In this document: in pieces, positions 24,118 to 32,730 of the stretch
How positions within the stretch are numbered: position 1 is the first letter of the stretch
Layout: every line of letters starts with the position of its first letter
NCBI RefSeq assembly: GCF_018130245.1
Contig: NZ_JAFCKP010000002.1
Span: forward strand, 434,001 to 498,000
DNA: 64,000 nt
Source: Bradyrhizobium sp. SZCCT0231
GTDB taxonomy: Bacteria > Pseudomonadota > Alphaproteobacteria > Rhizobiales > Xanthobacteraceae
Reading direction: 5' to 3'
Made by a program: the position numbers and the translations under genes
Notes under the pieces: model-generated
Databases searched by the model: none
What the model was told of the DNA's origin: nothing
The model's input: the letters and a program-made list of their open reading frames with translations, nothing else

Positions 24118-25182
24118 ATGCCGCTCGTCGACGTTCTCGTCCTGGAAGGTGCCTCGGCGGCCAGCGTCGCCGTCACGTTCGAATTGATCGGGGTAGCCAA
24201 CGGCATTCGTGCAAAGGCCGGACGACCACCTTGCTTCGACGTCAGAATTTCCGGCTCCGGGGCAAGATGGGCTGCGAGGCTCGCAAGGTTTTCCGCGAAG
24301 CGTGTCGCCGGCAGACCTGCGGACGTGGTGATCGTCCCCGGACTGGCCTGGATCGATGAGCAACGCGTTCGTGACGGATTGCAGCGGCGGGACGCCGAAG
24401 CGGCCAGGAAGGCTCTGCGAGTGGCCTATCGATCCGGCGCCGAAATCGCCAGCTCCTGTTCAGCCGTATTTCTGGTCGCCAGCGCCGGGCTGCTCGATGC
24501 CCGCCGCGCGACCACGACCTGGTGGCTCGCACCGCTGTTCCGGAATCTGTTTCCAAAGGTGGTGCTCGACGCGGAATCAATGGTGCTGACCGACGGGCGC
24601 GTAACAACCGCCGGCGCGGCGATGGCCCAGCTGGACCTCATGCTCTCGATCATTGCGCGCCATGCCGGACCCGACCTCGCGGACAGCTGCGCACGGTTTC
24701 TGTTGCTGGACCAGCGGCAGTCGCAGTCCCGCTACATGGCGCTATCCTTTCTTGCTGCTGCAGACGAACGGGTTTCTCGCGCCGAGCGCTGGGCCCGCGC
24801 GCGACTGCATCGGAGCTTTTCGATCTCCGAGCTCGCGAAGGCCGTGGGACTGGGGGCGCGCACATTTGCGCGCCGGTGCGAGCGCGCCACCGGGCTCTCG
24901 CCGGTGAGGTTTGTCCAGAAGTTGCGCGTGGACAAGGCGATGGAGCTGCTGGAGACGACACGGCTTGGCTTCGAAGAGATCGCGGAGAGGGTCGGGTATG
25001 CCGATCCCTCTACGCTTCGCAAGCTCCTGCATCGTGAGAATACGGCTGGTGCGCGGGCTGCGCGCGCCAGCCGCAGGCAAGAGAGTGGCGCGGTGGCCTC
25101 GAGGCCCACAGGGGCAAGGTCACCTGCACGGCGCCGGCGGCGTGCGGCCGACGCCGGCGGGAAGGGCGCGAGGACAGCTTGA
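24118..25182 (+). CDS. GlxA-type transcription factor (DJ-1/PfpI plus AraC HTH)
   Basis: A 354-residue regulator. Residues 1-170 are a class I glutamine-amidotransferase-like (DJ-1/PfpI) domain: MPLVDVLVLEGASAASVAVT, VVIVPGLAWID and the nucleophile-elbow Cys in IASSCSAVFLVASAGLLD. Residues 215-305 form two AraC helix-turn-helix units (FSISELAKAVGLGARTFARR, then FEEIAERVGYADPSTLRK). The last 45 residues are Arg/Ala-rich and look disordered. I start it at the ATG at 24118, where homology-like sequence begins. It is divergent from the dienelactone hydrolase gene, its likely target. Confidence 0.87.
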   Translation: MPLVDVLVLEGASAASVAVTFELIGVANGIRAKAGRPPCFDVRISGSGARWAARLARFSAKRVAGRPADVVIVPGLAWIDEQRVRDGLQRRDAEAARKALRVAYRSGAEIASSCSAVFLVASAGLLDARRATTTWWLAPLFRNLFPKVVLDAESMVLTDGRVTTAGAAMAQLDLMLSIIARHAGPDLADSCARFLLLDQRQSQSRYMALSFLAAADERVSRAERWARARLHRSFSISELAKAVGLGARTFARRCERATGLSPVRFVQKLRVDKAMELLETTRLGFEEIAERVGYADPSTLRKLLHRENTAGARAARASRRQESGAVASRPTGARSPARRRRRAADAGGKGARTA

Positions 25183-25233
25183 GGTGCACGGCCTCCCTCG
25201 TCCGATGAGGGGGCGCAGCATCGCGCCTCTCCG

Positions 25234-25827
25234 TCATTTCAGTGCATCGCCGCGCGCGATGATGGCGAAGCGGTCGGACAGCTCGGCGAGCGCAACCTCG
25301 TGGATGGTCCGGGCGTCCAGCGTGCCGCCGCGGCCGTCCGGCAGGTCGCGCGTGGCGCAGGCGTCGGCGTCGATCGTCGTGCGAAAACCGAGGTCGAGCG
25401 CGGCTCGCGCTGTGGAGCTGACGCACATGTGCGTCATGAAGCCGGCCAGTACGATGTTCTTTCTGTCGGTTGCGGCGAGGCGCGCCCGCAAGTCAGTGCC
25501 GGCGAACGCATTCGGCAACTCCTTCTCGATCACCAGCTCGCCGGCACGGGGGCTCAGCTCGGCGACGATGGCGCCGCGCTCAGTGCCGCGATCGAACAGG
25601 CTGCCGGCCTTGCCGCGATGGGCGATATGGAAGATCGCGGCTCCGCTCTCGCGAGCCCGCGCCAGGAGCGCCGCCGCCCGCGCGATCGCAGGTCCTGCTT
25701 CGGGCAAGGCGAGCGGACCTTCGAGATATTCGTTCTGGATATCGATCAGCACCAGCGCGGCGTCGGCAAGACGCGGCGGGTTGAGATCGGCGCCGGCGAG
25801 TTGCAGCAGGGTCTTTGCGGTCGTCAT
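25234..25827 (-). CDS. isochorismatase-family hydrolase
   Basis: A 197-residue cysteine hydrolase. The catalytic Asp is in LVLIDIQNEYLEG and the catalytic Cys in LAGFMTHMCVSSTARAALD; the Lys of IAHRGKAG or VIEKELPNAF completes the usual Asp-Lys-Cys triad. The family cuts isochorismate, nicotinamide, N-carbamoyl compounds and other amides; this one cannot be assigned. The chosen ATG at 25827 matches family starts; the frame upstream runs through the regulatory region. It is divergent from a LysR gene, whose binding sites lie between them. Confidence 0.85.
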   Translation of the reverse strand: MTTAKTLLQLAGADLNPPRLADAALVLIDIQNEYLEGPLALPEAGPAIARAAALLARARESGAAIFHIAHRGKAGSLFDRGTERGAIVAELSPRAGELVIEKELPNAFAGTDLRARLAATDRKNIVLAGFMTHMCVSSTARAALDLGFRTTIDADACATRDLPDGRGGTLDARTIHEVALAELSDRFAIIARGDALK

Positions 25828-25880
25828 GGTCTTGGGAATCTCCGGGGCAAGAGGCCGAGCAAGCATAGCTCCGGGCAGGG

Positions 25881-25926
25881 CTGCCGATATGCAGGGATAT
25901 TGCAGTGGGTGGCTGCGATATTGCAG
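25881..25926. promoter_or_regulatory. three CTGC-N6-GCAG-like sites between LysR and isochorismatase genes
   Basis: CTGCCGATATGCAG (25881-25894), the partial copy CAGGGATATTGCAG (25892-25905) and CTGCGATATTGCAG (25913-25926) share a GATAT core and GCAG ends. Repeated imperfect dyads of this size between a LysR gene and a divergent enzyme gene are what LysR regulators bind. The third lies about 30 bp ahead of the LysR ATG. Confidence 0.55.
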
Positions 25927-25955
25927 GCTGCTCCGCGCCGGTATAGCCTCGCGCA

Positions 25956-26789
25956 ATGAACTGGGACGATCTGCGCATCATCGCTGCCGTCAGGGACGAG
26001 GGCACCTACGCGGGCGCGAGCGCACGGCTGCGCATCGACGAGACGACGGTCGGGCGCAGGCTGTCGCGCATCGAGCGTGCGCTCGGTTTGCGTTTGTTCG
26101 AGGCCGCTGACGGCGTCCGTAGGCCGACGAGGAGTTGCGAGGCGGTGCTGGCGCATGTCGAGGCGATGGCCGCACATGCCGCCGAGATCGGTCGGCTCAG
26201 TGAGAGCCTGGAAGGTCCGGTGGGGCGCCTGCGCATCGCCTCCACCAACACGGTCGCCGAGGAGGTGCTGTCGCCGCGCGCGAGCAACTTCCTGCGTACC
26301 AATCCCGGCCTGACGCTGCAATTCCTCACCTCGAGCGAGAACGTCAAATTCTCGCGCTGGGAGGCCGATCTCGCCATCCGCCTGCGCAAACCCGACAAGG
26401 GCGACTTCGCGATCTCGAGGCTCGGCGATATCCGGATCTACTATTTCGAGCCGGTTGCGACCGAGGGCGAGCCGATGCTGTGCGCCTATCCGGACGAGCT
26501 CGGGACCATTCCCGAGATGCAATTCCTGCGCACGAAGAAGGCCCGCGCGCGCTGCGTCACCGACAACGTTCGTGTCATTCGTAATCTGATCCGCGGGCAT
26601 CAGGCCGCCGGTGTGTTGCCGGAGTATGTTTGCGCGGACCTGCTCGGCGATCGCCGCCTGCGCCCCACGCTGCTGCCGAAACGGCGCGACGTATGGCTGC
26701 TCGTGCAAAACCATCTCAAGCGCGACGCCGCAACGCGTGTGACCATCGACTGGGTGAGGGCGTGTTTCCAGGAGATGTCGCGCAGTTGA
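25956..26789 (+). CDS. LysR-family regulator
   Basis: A 277-residue LysR-type regulator, slightly short for the family. The N-terminal helix-turn-helix reads MNWDDLRIIAAVRDEGTYA, GASARLRIDETTVGRRLSRI and ERALGLRLFEAADG. The effector domain follows from residue 90 (VGRLRIASTNTVAEE). The MNWDDLR start and absence of a leader are typical of the transcriptional-regulator group near PtxR/YafC-like LysR proteins. A TATAGC hexamer lies eight bases ahead of the ATG and there is no Shine-Dalgarno sequence, so the message may have almost no leader. It probably controls the divergent isochorismatase gene. Confidence 0.87.
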   Translation: MNWDDLRIIAAVRDEGTYAGASARLRIDETTVGRRLSRIERALGLRLFEAADGVRRPTRSCEAVLAHVEAMAAHAAEIGRLSESLEGPVGRLRIASTNTVAEEVLSPRASNFLRTNPGLTLQFLTSSENVKFSRWEADLAIRLRKPDKGDFAISRLGDIRIYYFEPVATEGEPMLCAYPDELGTIPEMQFLRTKKARARCVTDNVRVIRNLIRGHQAAGVLPEYVCADLLGDRRLRPTLLPKRRDVWLLVQNHLKRDAATRVTIDWVRACFQEMSRS

Positions 26790-26819
26790 GGCGATGTCTC
26801 GGTGTGACGATCGCGCCAC

Positions 26820-26833
26820 GGCGCGCAAGGTGC
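26820..26833 (+). promoter_or_regulatory. possible sigma-54 promoter (GG-N10-GC)
   Basis: GGCGCG...TGC gives GG at 26820-26821 and GC at 26832-26833 with exactly ten bases between, the invariant sigma-54 spacing. The rest matches the TGGCACG-N4-TTGCA consensus only partly. GC-rich DNA produces such matches by chance. It is listed because it lies ahead of the tRNA-like pair and slipin. Confidence 0.2.
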
Positions 26834-26981
26834 GACGAAAAATCTTGAACCTGCCTCTTGCAACCCGAACGTGCCTGGTCTATTAGCGCCGTCCTTCGCT
26901 AGGCCATGGGTTCGGGCTCTCTGAGATCCCGACTGGCGCGGGCCGGTCTCCGGTTTCGTGTTCCGCCGAATGAAGAGAAAC

Positions 26982-27054
26982 GCAGGATGTAGCTCATGGA
27001 GAGCGTCGGGTTGAACACCCGAAGGCATCGGTTCGATTCCGGTCTCTTGCTCCA
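26982..27054 (+). ncRNA. degenerate tRNA-like sequence, anticodon-loop GAA (Phe-like)
   Basis: A tRNA cloverleaf can be drawn: acceptor GCAGGA pairs with TCTTGC (one G-U), D-stem GCTC/GAGC with a loop of only five bases that still has GG, anticodon stem TCGGG/CCCGA with loop TTGAACA (anticodon GAA), T-stem ATCGG/CCGGT with loop TTCGATT, and an encoded CCA end at 27052-27054. The short D-loop, C at position 37 and three instead of two bases between acceptor and D-stem make a normal tRNA unlikely. It joins the next tRNA-like unit with no spacer and lies upstream of a slipin gene. It could be a tRNA relic or a functional mimic. Confidence 0.55.
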
Positions 27055-27130
27055 CGAAGGATAGCTCAGTTGGGTAGAGCAGGTGACGTTAATCATCGGG
27101 TCGCGGGTTCGAATCCCGCTCCAGCGCTCC
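27055..27130 (+). ncRNA. degenerate tRNA-like sequence, GTT in anticodon loop (Asn-like)
   Basis: It starts directly after the CCA of the preceding unit. The D-arm (AGCTCAGTTGGGTAGAGC) and T-arm (GCGGG, TTCGAAT, CCCGC) are canonical. The anticodon stem GGTGA/TCATC encloses only six bases, CGTTAA, one short of the normal seven. The acceptor pairs at only five of seven positions and no CCA follows. A small hairpin (27134-27150) lies just behind. It is unlikely to be charged as a normal tRNA-Asn. Its frame reversed gives a spurious protein that I did not annotate. Confidence 0.55.
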
Positions 27131-27165
27131 GTTTCAGCCTGAAAAGCTGATACCTCTGAAGGGGA

Positions 27166-27200
27166 CCGGACGCGCGCTTCAGTCGCAGTCCGGCCGTTTT
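27166..27200 (+). terminator. possible terminator behind the tRNA-like pair
   Basis: CCGGAC (27166-27171) pairs with GTCCGG (27188-27193) around a 16-base loop and is followed by CCGTTTT. The large loop makes it weak. It could end a short transcript carrying the two tRNA-like units. The remaining 260 bp up to the slipin gene hold nothing else I can support. Confidence 0.35.
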
Positions 27201-27462
27201 GCCGCAAGGCTTTCCGTCCGAACCTAGACACTGTGAGACCGGCTTTGCGCCGCGGGTAGATACCGCTTGCGCTGATGCCGGGTGGCTCCGCACGGCCGCG
27301 CGACAGGCGTCGCGCGATCGCGCGCGTGCGCCCGTCGTCACGCAAGCTCAAGCCCCGGCCCGCCGATGTCATGGGAAGCGTCGTCCGCGTCCTCACGTCC
27401 TTTGCAAGTGCAACCCGCTATCCGGCCGTGCTCGGCCGGAGGCAACATGATGGAGGCGTGCC

Positions 27463-28626
27463 ATGACTTTGAACAAGGGCTGGCATTTGCTGATGCTGAA
27501 CGTGACGGTGAAGGATGGCGAGCGTGCGTTGCTGACGCGCAACGGGCAGCTCGTGCGCGTGCTCGCGCCCGGCAAGCACCGGCTGTTCGATCCCCTGCAC
27601 GAGCTGAAGGCCGAGGTGCTCGATGTGGTCCGCAGCGAATTTTCTGCGGAGCGCTACGCGGTGCTGAAGGCCGCGCGGCCCGATCTTGCCGCCGAGCTGT
27701 TCGAGGCGGTCGAGACCAGGGCGGACGAGATCGCCATCGTCAGCCTCGACGGCCGGCCCGTGCATCTGATGACGCCCTGGCAGGTGCGCGTCTACTGGAA
27801 GGTCGCGACCCGCATCGATGTCGAGCGCATCGATGTGTCCGCTGATCCCAAGGTCAGCGCGCGACATCTGGCCATGATCGAGCGCAACCGTTCGGCCGTG
27901 ACGTCGGAGACGGTGGTCGAGAACCACGAGGCGGGCCTGCTCTATGTCGAGGGCCGGCTCGTGGAGCGGCTCGCGCCCGGCCGGCACGCCTTCTGGACCG
28001 TCGGCCGCAAGATCGAGGTGAAGCGCCTCGACCTGCGGCCCCAGGCGGTCGAGATCACCGCGCAGGAGATGCTGACCAAGGATCGCATCGCGCTGCGGGT
28101 GACGCTGACGGCGTTCCGCAGGATCGTCGATCCCGAGCGCACGGTTGCGACGGTGCCCGACGTGGATGCGTGGCTGTACCGCCTGGTGCAGTTCGCGATC
28201 CGCGAGGCGGTCGCGGGCCGGACGCTGGACGAGGTGCTGTCTGCGAAGGCGGCGCTGGATGCGGAGCTGCGCGACTATGTGCGCGCACGCGTTGCGGAGT
28301 CCGGCGTCGAAGTGACCGAGCTCGGCGTCAAGGACGTGATCCTGCCCGGCGAGATCCGGGAGCTGGTGAACAAGGTGGTGGAGGCGGAGCGGGTCGCGAA
28401 GGCGAACCTGATCCGCCGGCAGGAGGAGACCGCGGCGACGCGTTCGCTCCTGAACACCGCCCGCCTGATGGAGGAGAACCCCCTGCTGCTGCGGCTCAAG
28501 GAGCTGGAGTCGCTGGAGCGGCTGGTCGAGAAGGTCGGCCGCATCGACCTCCATGCCGGCGACGGCCAGGGCCTCGACGCCCTCCTGACCCGGCTCGTGC
28601 GCCTGAAGGCGCCCGAGAGCGCATGA
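27463..28626 (+). CDS. slipin-family SPFH/Band 7 protein without membrane anchor
   Basis: A 387-residue slipin. GGAGG lies seven bases ahead of the ATG. The SPFH core runs from about residue 145: ENHEAGLLYVEGRLVERLAPG, VKRLDLRPQAVEITAQEMLT, KDRIALRVTLTAFRRIVDPE, then AIREAVAGRTLDEVL and GVEVTELGVKDVILPGEI, followed by a coiled coil (EAERVAKANLIRRQEETAAT). The first 45 residues (GERALLTRNGQLVRVLAPGK) repeat the opening strands of that core. The N-terminal hydrophobic hairpin of stomatins is missing, so it is probably soluble or peripheral. Slipins of this kind occur near RtcB-type RNA-repair genes in other bacteria; no rtcB is in this window. Two tRNA-like units lie upstream. Confidence 0.87.
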   Translation: MTLNKGWHLLMLNVTVKDGERALLTRNGQLVRVLAPGKHRLFDPLHELKAEVLDVVRSEFSAERYAVLKAARPDLAAELFEAVETRADEIAIVSLDGRPVHLMTPWQVRVYWKVATRIDVERIDVSADPKVSARHLAMIERNRSAVTSETVVENHEAGLLYVEGRLVERLAPGRHAFWTVGRKIEVKRLDLRPQAVEITAQEMLTKDRIALRVTLTAFRRIVDPERTVATVPDVDAWLYRLVQFAIREAVAGRTLDEVLSAKAALDAELRDYVRARVAESGVEVTELGVKDVILPGEIRELVNKVVEAERVAKANLIRRQEETAATRSLLNTARLMEENPLLLRLKELESLERLVEKVGRIDLHAGDGQGLDALLTRLVRLKAPESA

Positions 28627-28629
28627 ACA

Positions 28630-28655
28630 GAAGGGCCGCCCACGGGCGGCCCTTC
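28630..28655 (+). terminator. strong hairpin after slipin
   Basis: GAAGGGCCGCC and GGCGGCCCTTC form a perfect 11-bp stem around CACG, starting four bases after the slipin stop. No U-run follows, but the stem is strong enough to mark the end of the transcript. Confidence 0.7.
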
Positions 28656-28790
28656 ACATCTGCATCGCCGTTGCCCTGCGGTGAACGCGATCCGCGCGGC
28701 GCGCGACCAATTCGCAAGTTCGCTGGGGATTGCACGCGCTCACAGGTTGCGTAATCTCGGCACGACTACGGGTCCTATCAGGGAAGGCGC

Positions 28791-29534
28791 ATGACTGTTC
28801 TTCAGCAAACCATCCGACCCTCGGCGCGACCCAGCGACTGGAAGGCGATCGTCGTCCTCATCCTCCTGATCCCGGTACTGTGGTCGCCGCCGTTCCTGGT
28901 TCGCTTCTTCCTGTACCAGCCGTTCAACATCCCGTCCGGGTCGATGACGCCGGCGCTGGTGGTCGGCGACTACGTCCTCGCCGCCAAATATGCCTATGGC
29001 TATGGCCGCTATTCCTTCCCCTACGCGCCGTCCTTGATCTCGAGCCGCTTCCTTGCCGCCGCCCCCGAATACGGCGACATCGTCGTGTTTCGCACGCCGA
29101 AGGACACTTCGGTCGATTACGTCAAGCGCGTGGTCGGCCTGCCCGGCGACCGCGTCCAGATGCGGGGAGGGCAGCTCTTCCTCAACGACCGCCCGGTGAC
29201 GCGCGTGGCGTTGAAGGAGGTGTTTTCCGACTCCGCCTGCGGGGCTGACGACACCAGGGTCAAGCGCTGGCGCGAGACGCTGCCGAGCGGCGCGTCCTAT
29301 GTGACCTACGACTGCGTCGACAACGGCTACCTCGACAACACCAACGTCTTCACGGTGCCGCCGGGCCACTTCTTCGTGCTCGGCGACAACCGCGACAACT
29401 CCACCGACAGCCGCATGCTGTCGACGTTCGGCTTCGTGCCGATGGACAATCTGGTCGGCAAGGTGACGCGGATCTTCTGGTCGCTCGACGAAGAGGGCGA
29501 GCCGCGTTTCGAGCGATTGGGGAAGGTGGAGTAG
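28791..29534 (+). CDS. lepB: signal peptidase I
   Basis: A 247-residue type I signal peptidase. One membrane segment (AIVVLILLIPVLWSPPFLV) is followed by the catalytic Ser in FNIPSGSMTPAL, the catalytic Lys in DYVKRVVGLPGDRVQ, and the boxes D and E in VLGDNRDNSTDSR. It cuts signal peptides from exported proteins on the outer face of the inner membrane. An insertion between the Ser and Lys boxes (YAYGYGRYSFPYAPSL) is typical of rhizobial forms. It is not next to rnc/era as the main lepB often is, so it may be an additional copy, as rhizobia can have more than one. It stands alone between slipin and a repeat element. Confidence 0.93.
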   Translation: MTVLQQTIRPSARPSDWKAIVVLILLIPVLWSPPFLVRFFLYQPFNIPSGSMTPALVVGDYVLAAKYAYGYGRYSFPYAPSLISSRFLAAAPEYGDIVVFRTPKDTSVDYVKRVVGLPGDRVQMRGGQLFLNDRPVTRVALKEVFSDSACGADDTRVKRWRETLPSGASYVTYDCVDNGYLDNTNVFTVPPGHFFVLGDNRDNSTDSRMLSTFGFVPMDNLVGKVTRIFWSLDEEGEPRFERLGKVE

Positions 29535-29554
29535 GGCGCCCGTCTTCCTCCCCC

Positions 29555-29949
29555 TGTCATTCCGGGGCGCGCAAAGCGCGAGCCCGGAATCCATTGATCC
29601 GCATGTTCAGCTTACAATTTGCGGGTACAGGTCGATCCACTGAGGATTCTTCTCCTCAATGAGCCGCACTTTCCACTCTCGCCGCCACTTCTTCAATTCC
29701 TTCTCGCGGGTGATCGCGGTGATAGGATCGTCATAGATCTCGAACCAGACAAGCCTGTCGACGGAATACCGTTTGCTGAACCCGGCAACGACCTTGGCTT
29801 TATGCTCGTGGATGCGCCGCACGATGTCGTTCGTTACGCCGAGATAGAGCGTGCCGTATTTTTTGCTGGCGAGGAGATAGACGTAATAGGCCATGAGCGC
29901 GCTGTGAAATGGATTCCGGGCTCGCGACTTCGTCGCGCCCCGGAATGAC
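29555..29949. mobile_element. GIY-YIG gene enclosed by inverted CATTCCGG palindromes (family A, copy 3)
   Basis: A compact 395-bp unit. The ends GTCATTCCGGGGCGCG and CGCGCCCCGGAATGAC are perfect 16-bp inverted repeats, each part of a 41-bp hairpin (29555-29595 and 29909-29949). The nuclease gene fills the centre, with 11 bp between the left hairpin and its stop and 14 bp between its ATG and the right hairpin. The other family copies have the same two hairpins but only 20-60 bp between them. I infer an element with its own nuclease; no target duplication is evident. Confidence 0.5.
29607..29894 (-). CDS. GIY-YIG nuclease-family protein (UPF0213-like)
   Basis: A 95-residue single-domain GIY-YIG protein. 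The core reads YYVYLLASKKYGTLYLGVTN, where VYLL and LYLGVT stand in for GIY and YIG, followed by the catalytic-type Arg/His in DIVRRIHEHK and the later Glu in AITREKELKKWRREWK. The family contains endonucleases (UvrC, homing enzymes) and many small proteins of unknown role. I start it at the ATG at 29894. It is flanked on both sides by inverted hairpins of the family A repeat, with no promoter outside them, and so is likely part of that element. Confidence 0.85.
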   Translation of the reverse strand: MAYYVYLLASKKYGTLYLGVTNDIVRRIHEHKAKVVAGFSKRYSVDRLVWFEIYDDPITAITREKELKKWRREWKVRLIEEKNPQWIDLYPQIVS

Positions 29950-29984
29950 CAAATACAACGTTTACGTGTGTCATTCAAAAACAA

Positions 29985-30010
29985 AAACCCCGGCATCACT
30001 GCCGGGGTTT
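29985..30010 (-). terminator. groESL intrinsic terminator
   Basis: AAACCCCGGCA (29985-29995) and TGCCGGGGTTT (30000-30010) form an 11-bp stem around TCAC. On the minus strand the stem is followed by T-rich sequence (TTTTTGTTTTTG), the typical end of an operon. It lies 24 bp after the groEL stop. Confidence 0.88.
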
Positions 30011-30034
30011 CGTAGTTCTCGAGGTGGTTGGACC

Positions 30035-31720
<1,686 letters not shown>

Positions 31721-32035
31721 TTAGGCCGCCTTCTTCTTGGAAGCGGGGACGTCGAGGACGCCCATGATGTCGCTTTCCTTCATGATCAAGAGATCGACGC
31801 CGTCGATCTTGACCTCGGTGCCGGACCACTTGCCGAACAGCACGCGGTCGCCGACCTTGAGGTCGATCGGGATCAGCTTGCCGGCCTCGTCGCGGCCACC
31901 CGGGCCGACGGCGACGACTTCGCCCTGGGAGGGCTTTTCCTTGGCAGTGTCGGGAATGATGATGCCGCCAGCGGTCTTCTCTTCTGCGTCGATGCGCTTG
32001 ACCACGACGCGGTCGTGAAGCGGACGGAATTTCAT
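31721..32035 (-). CDS. groES: 10-kDa co-chaperonin GroES
   Basis: A 104-residue co-chaperonin that caps the GroEL chamber. It has the start [20 protein letters not shown], the mobile loop [20 protein letters not shown] and the roof/base residues [15 protein letters not shown], ending in KKKAA. AGGAGG lies five bases ahead of the ATG on the minus strand. It is the first gene of the groESL operon and is preceded by CIRCE and a good promoter. Confidence 0.97.
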   Translation of the reverse strand: MKFRPLHDRVVVKRIDAEEKTAGGIIIPDTAKEKPSQGEVVAVGPGGRDEAGKLIPIDLKVGDRVLFGKWSGTEVKIDGVDLLIMKESDIMGVLDVPASKKKAA

Positions 32036-32078
32036 GCAGTCCTCCTAAGCATTTGCACGAGTTGATGATTTTGGATTG

Positions 32079-32105
32079 TTAGCAATCGATGCCCGCGAGT
32101 GCTAG
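32079..32105 (-). promoter_or_regulatory. CIRCE operator (HrcA site)
   Basis: On the plus strand TTAGCAATC, nine bases, then GAGTGCTAG: each half differs from the CIRCE consensus TTAGCACTC-N9-GAGTGCTAA at one position. It lies 44 bp ahead of groES, just downstream of the predicted transcription start, the normal place for HrcA repression. Confidence 0.88.
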
Positions 32106-32119
32106 CACGGGCGAGGTTG

Positions 32120-32148
32120 AAATAGGACAGGAATTTTGCGGGGGCAAG
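32120..32148 (-). promoter_or_regulatory. groESL promoter
   Basis: On the minus strand CTTGCC (32143-32148), a 17-bp spacer and CTATTT (32120-32125) resemble the alphaproteobacterial housekeeping promoter CTTGAC-N17-CTATAT. The start would be near 32113, placing CIRCE at the beginning of the transcript. The 290 bp from here to the usg start hold no other gene. Confidence 0.6.
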
Positions 32149-32435
32149 GGCTTCTAGCAGAAAAATCGGTACCCGAAAGCGGGGACTGCCGGAATCTCTT
32201 TTCCATCGTTAACCAGCCTTGGAGGCCTCTTCGAGGCCCGTGGGAGGCCGTATTAGCACGGAGCCGTGTCTGCTGCTAACGCATTGAATTTCAACAGCTT
32301 GTTAAACTTTTGGGCTTGAGATGGGTTGTCAGTTTGCGTCACATTTCTCTCATGTGAGCGCATCTCCACCGGGTGGCTCGTAAGCAGCGTACCGGAAAGC
32401 CGCCCCCTGAAGGCGCTCCTGCAAAGGAGGTTGGC

Positions 32436-32723
32436 ATGGGACTGCGCGTTGGGGGCGTTTCCGAGGACTTCCGGAAACAGATGCTGGGCTACGGGCTGAC
32501 GACGGCACAAATTCTGTACCGGATGCCGGATCATCCCTCGCTGCTTCAGACCTACGTCTGGCAGAACTACGACATGTTTCCGAAATTTCCGGCGCTCACG
32601 GATTTCCTGGCGTTCTGGCAGGAGAAGCTCGATGGCCCCCTCCATTCGGTCACCGTGGCGCATTCCAAGCTGATCAAGCCGGCCGAGCTGCGCGCCGTCG
32701 ATGGCGTGTTTCGGCTGCATTGA
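32436..32723 (+). CDS. usg: Usg-family protein
   Basis: A 95-residue protein of the Usg family, known from rhizobia and relatives and once named a possible subunit linked to phosphoribosylanthranilate isomerase; its function is not established. Family features are the start GLRVGGVSEDFRKQMLGYGL, TTAQILYRMPDHPSLLQTYV, WQNYDMFPKFPALTDFLAFW and the basic C-terminus. I start it at the ATG at 32436 because AAAGGAGG lies five bases upstream; an in-frame GTG at 32373 adds a Lys/Pro-rich lead without such a site. It converges on the TPR glycosyltransferase with a seven-base gap. Confidence 0.85.
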   Translation: MGLRVGGVSEDFRKQMLGYGLTTAQILYRMPDHPSLLQTYVWQNYDMFPKFPALTDFLAFWQEKLDGPLHSVTVAHSKLIKPAELRAVDGVFRLH

Positions 32724-32730
32724 GCAGAGA

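Noticed and set aside
26820-26833. Strong claim of an RtcR/sigma-54-controlled RNA-repair operon
   Set aside because: Only the GG-N10-GC spacing is right, the flanking consensus is poor, and neither rtcB, rtcA nor rtcR lies in the window. It is kept only as a weak feature.
26890-26965. A third tRNA-like unit upstream of the pair
   Set aside because: The stretch has a GAGA/TCTC hairpin and GGTTCGGG, but no cloverleaf with D- and T-arms can be drawn.
26600-27055. Minus-strand frame starting MEQETGIEPMPSGVQP
   Set aside because: This is the known artefact of translating the reverse strand of tRNA-like DNA; the plus strand folds as tRNA-like units.
26899-27396. Minus-strand frame of 165 codons over the tRNA-like pair
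   Set aside because: It contains the same type of reversed tRNA translation (RTRDPMINVTCSTQLSY) and no domain.
29555-29949. A classical insertion sequence with target duplication
   Set aside because: There is no transposase gene and no matching direct repeat in the flanking bases, so it is described only as a possible GIY-YIG-linked element.
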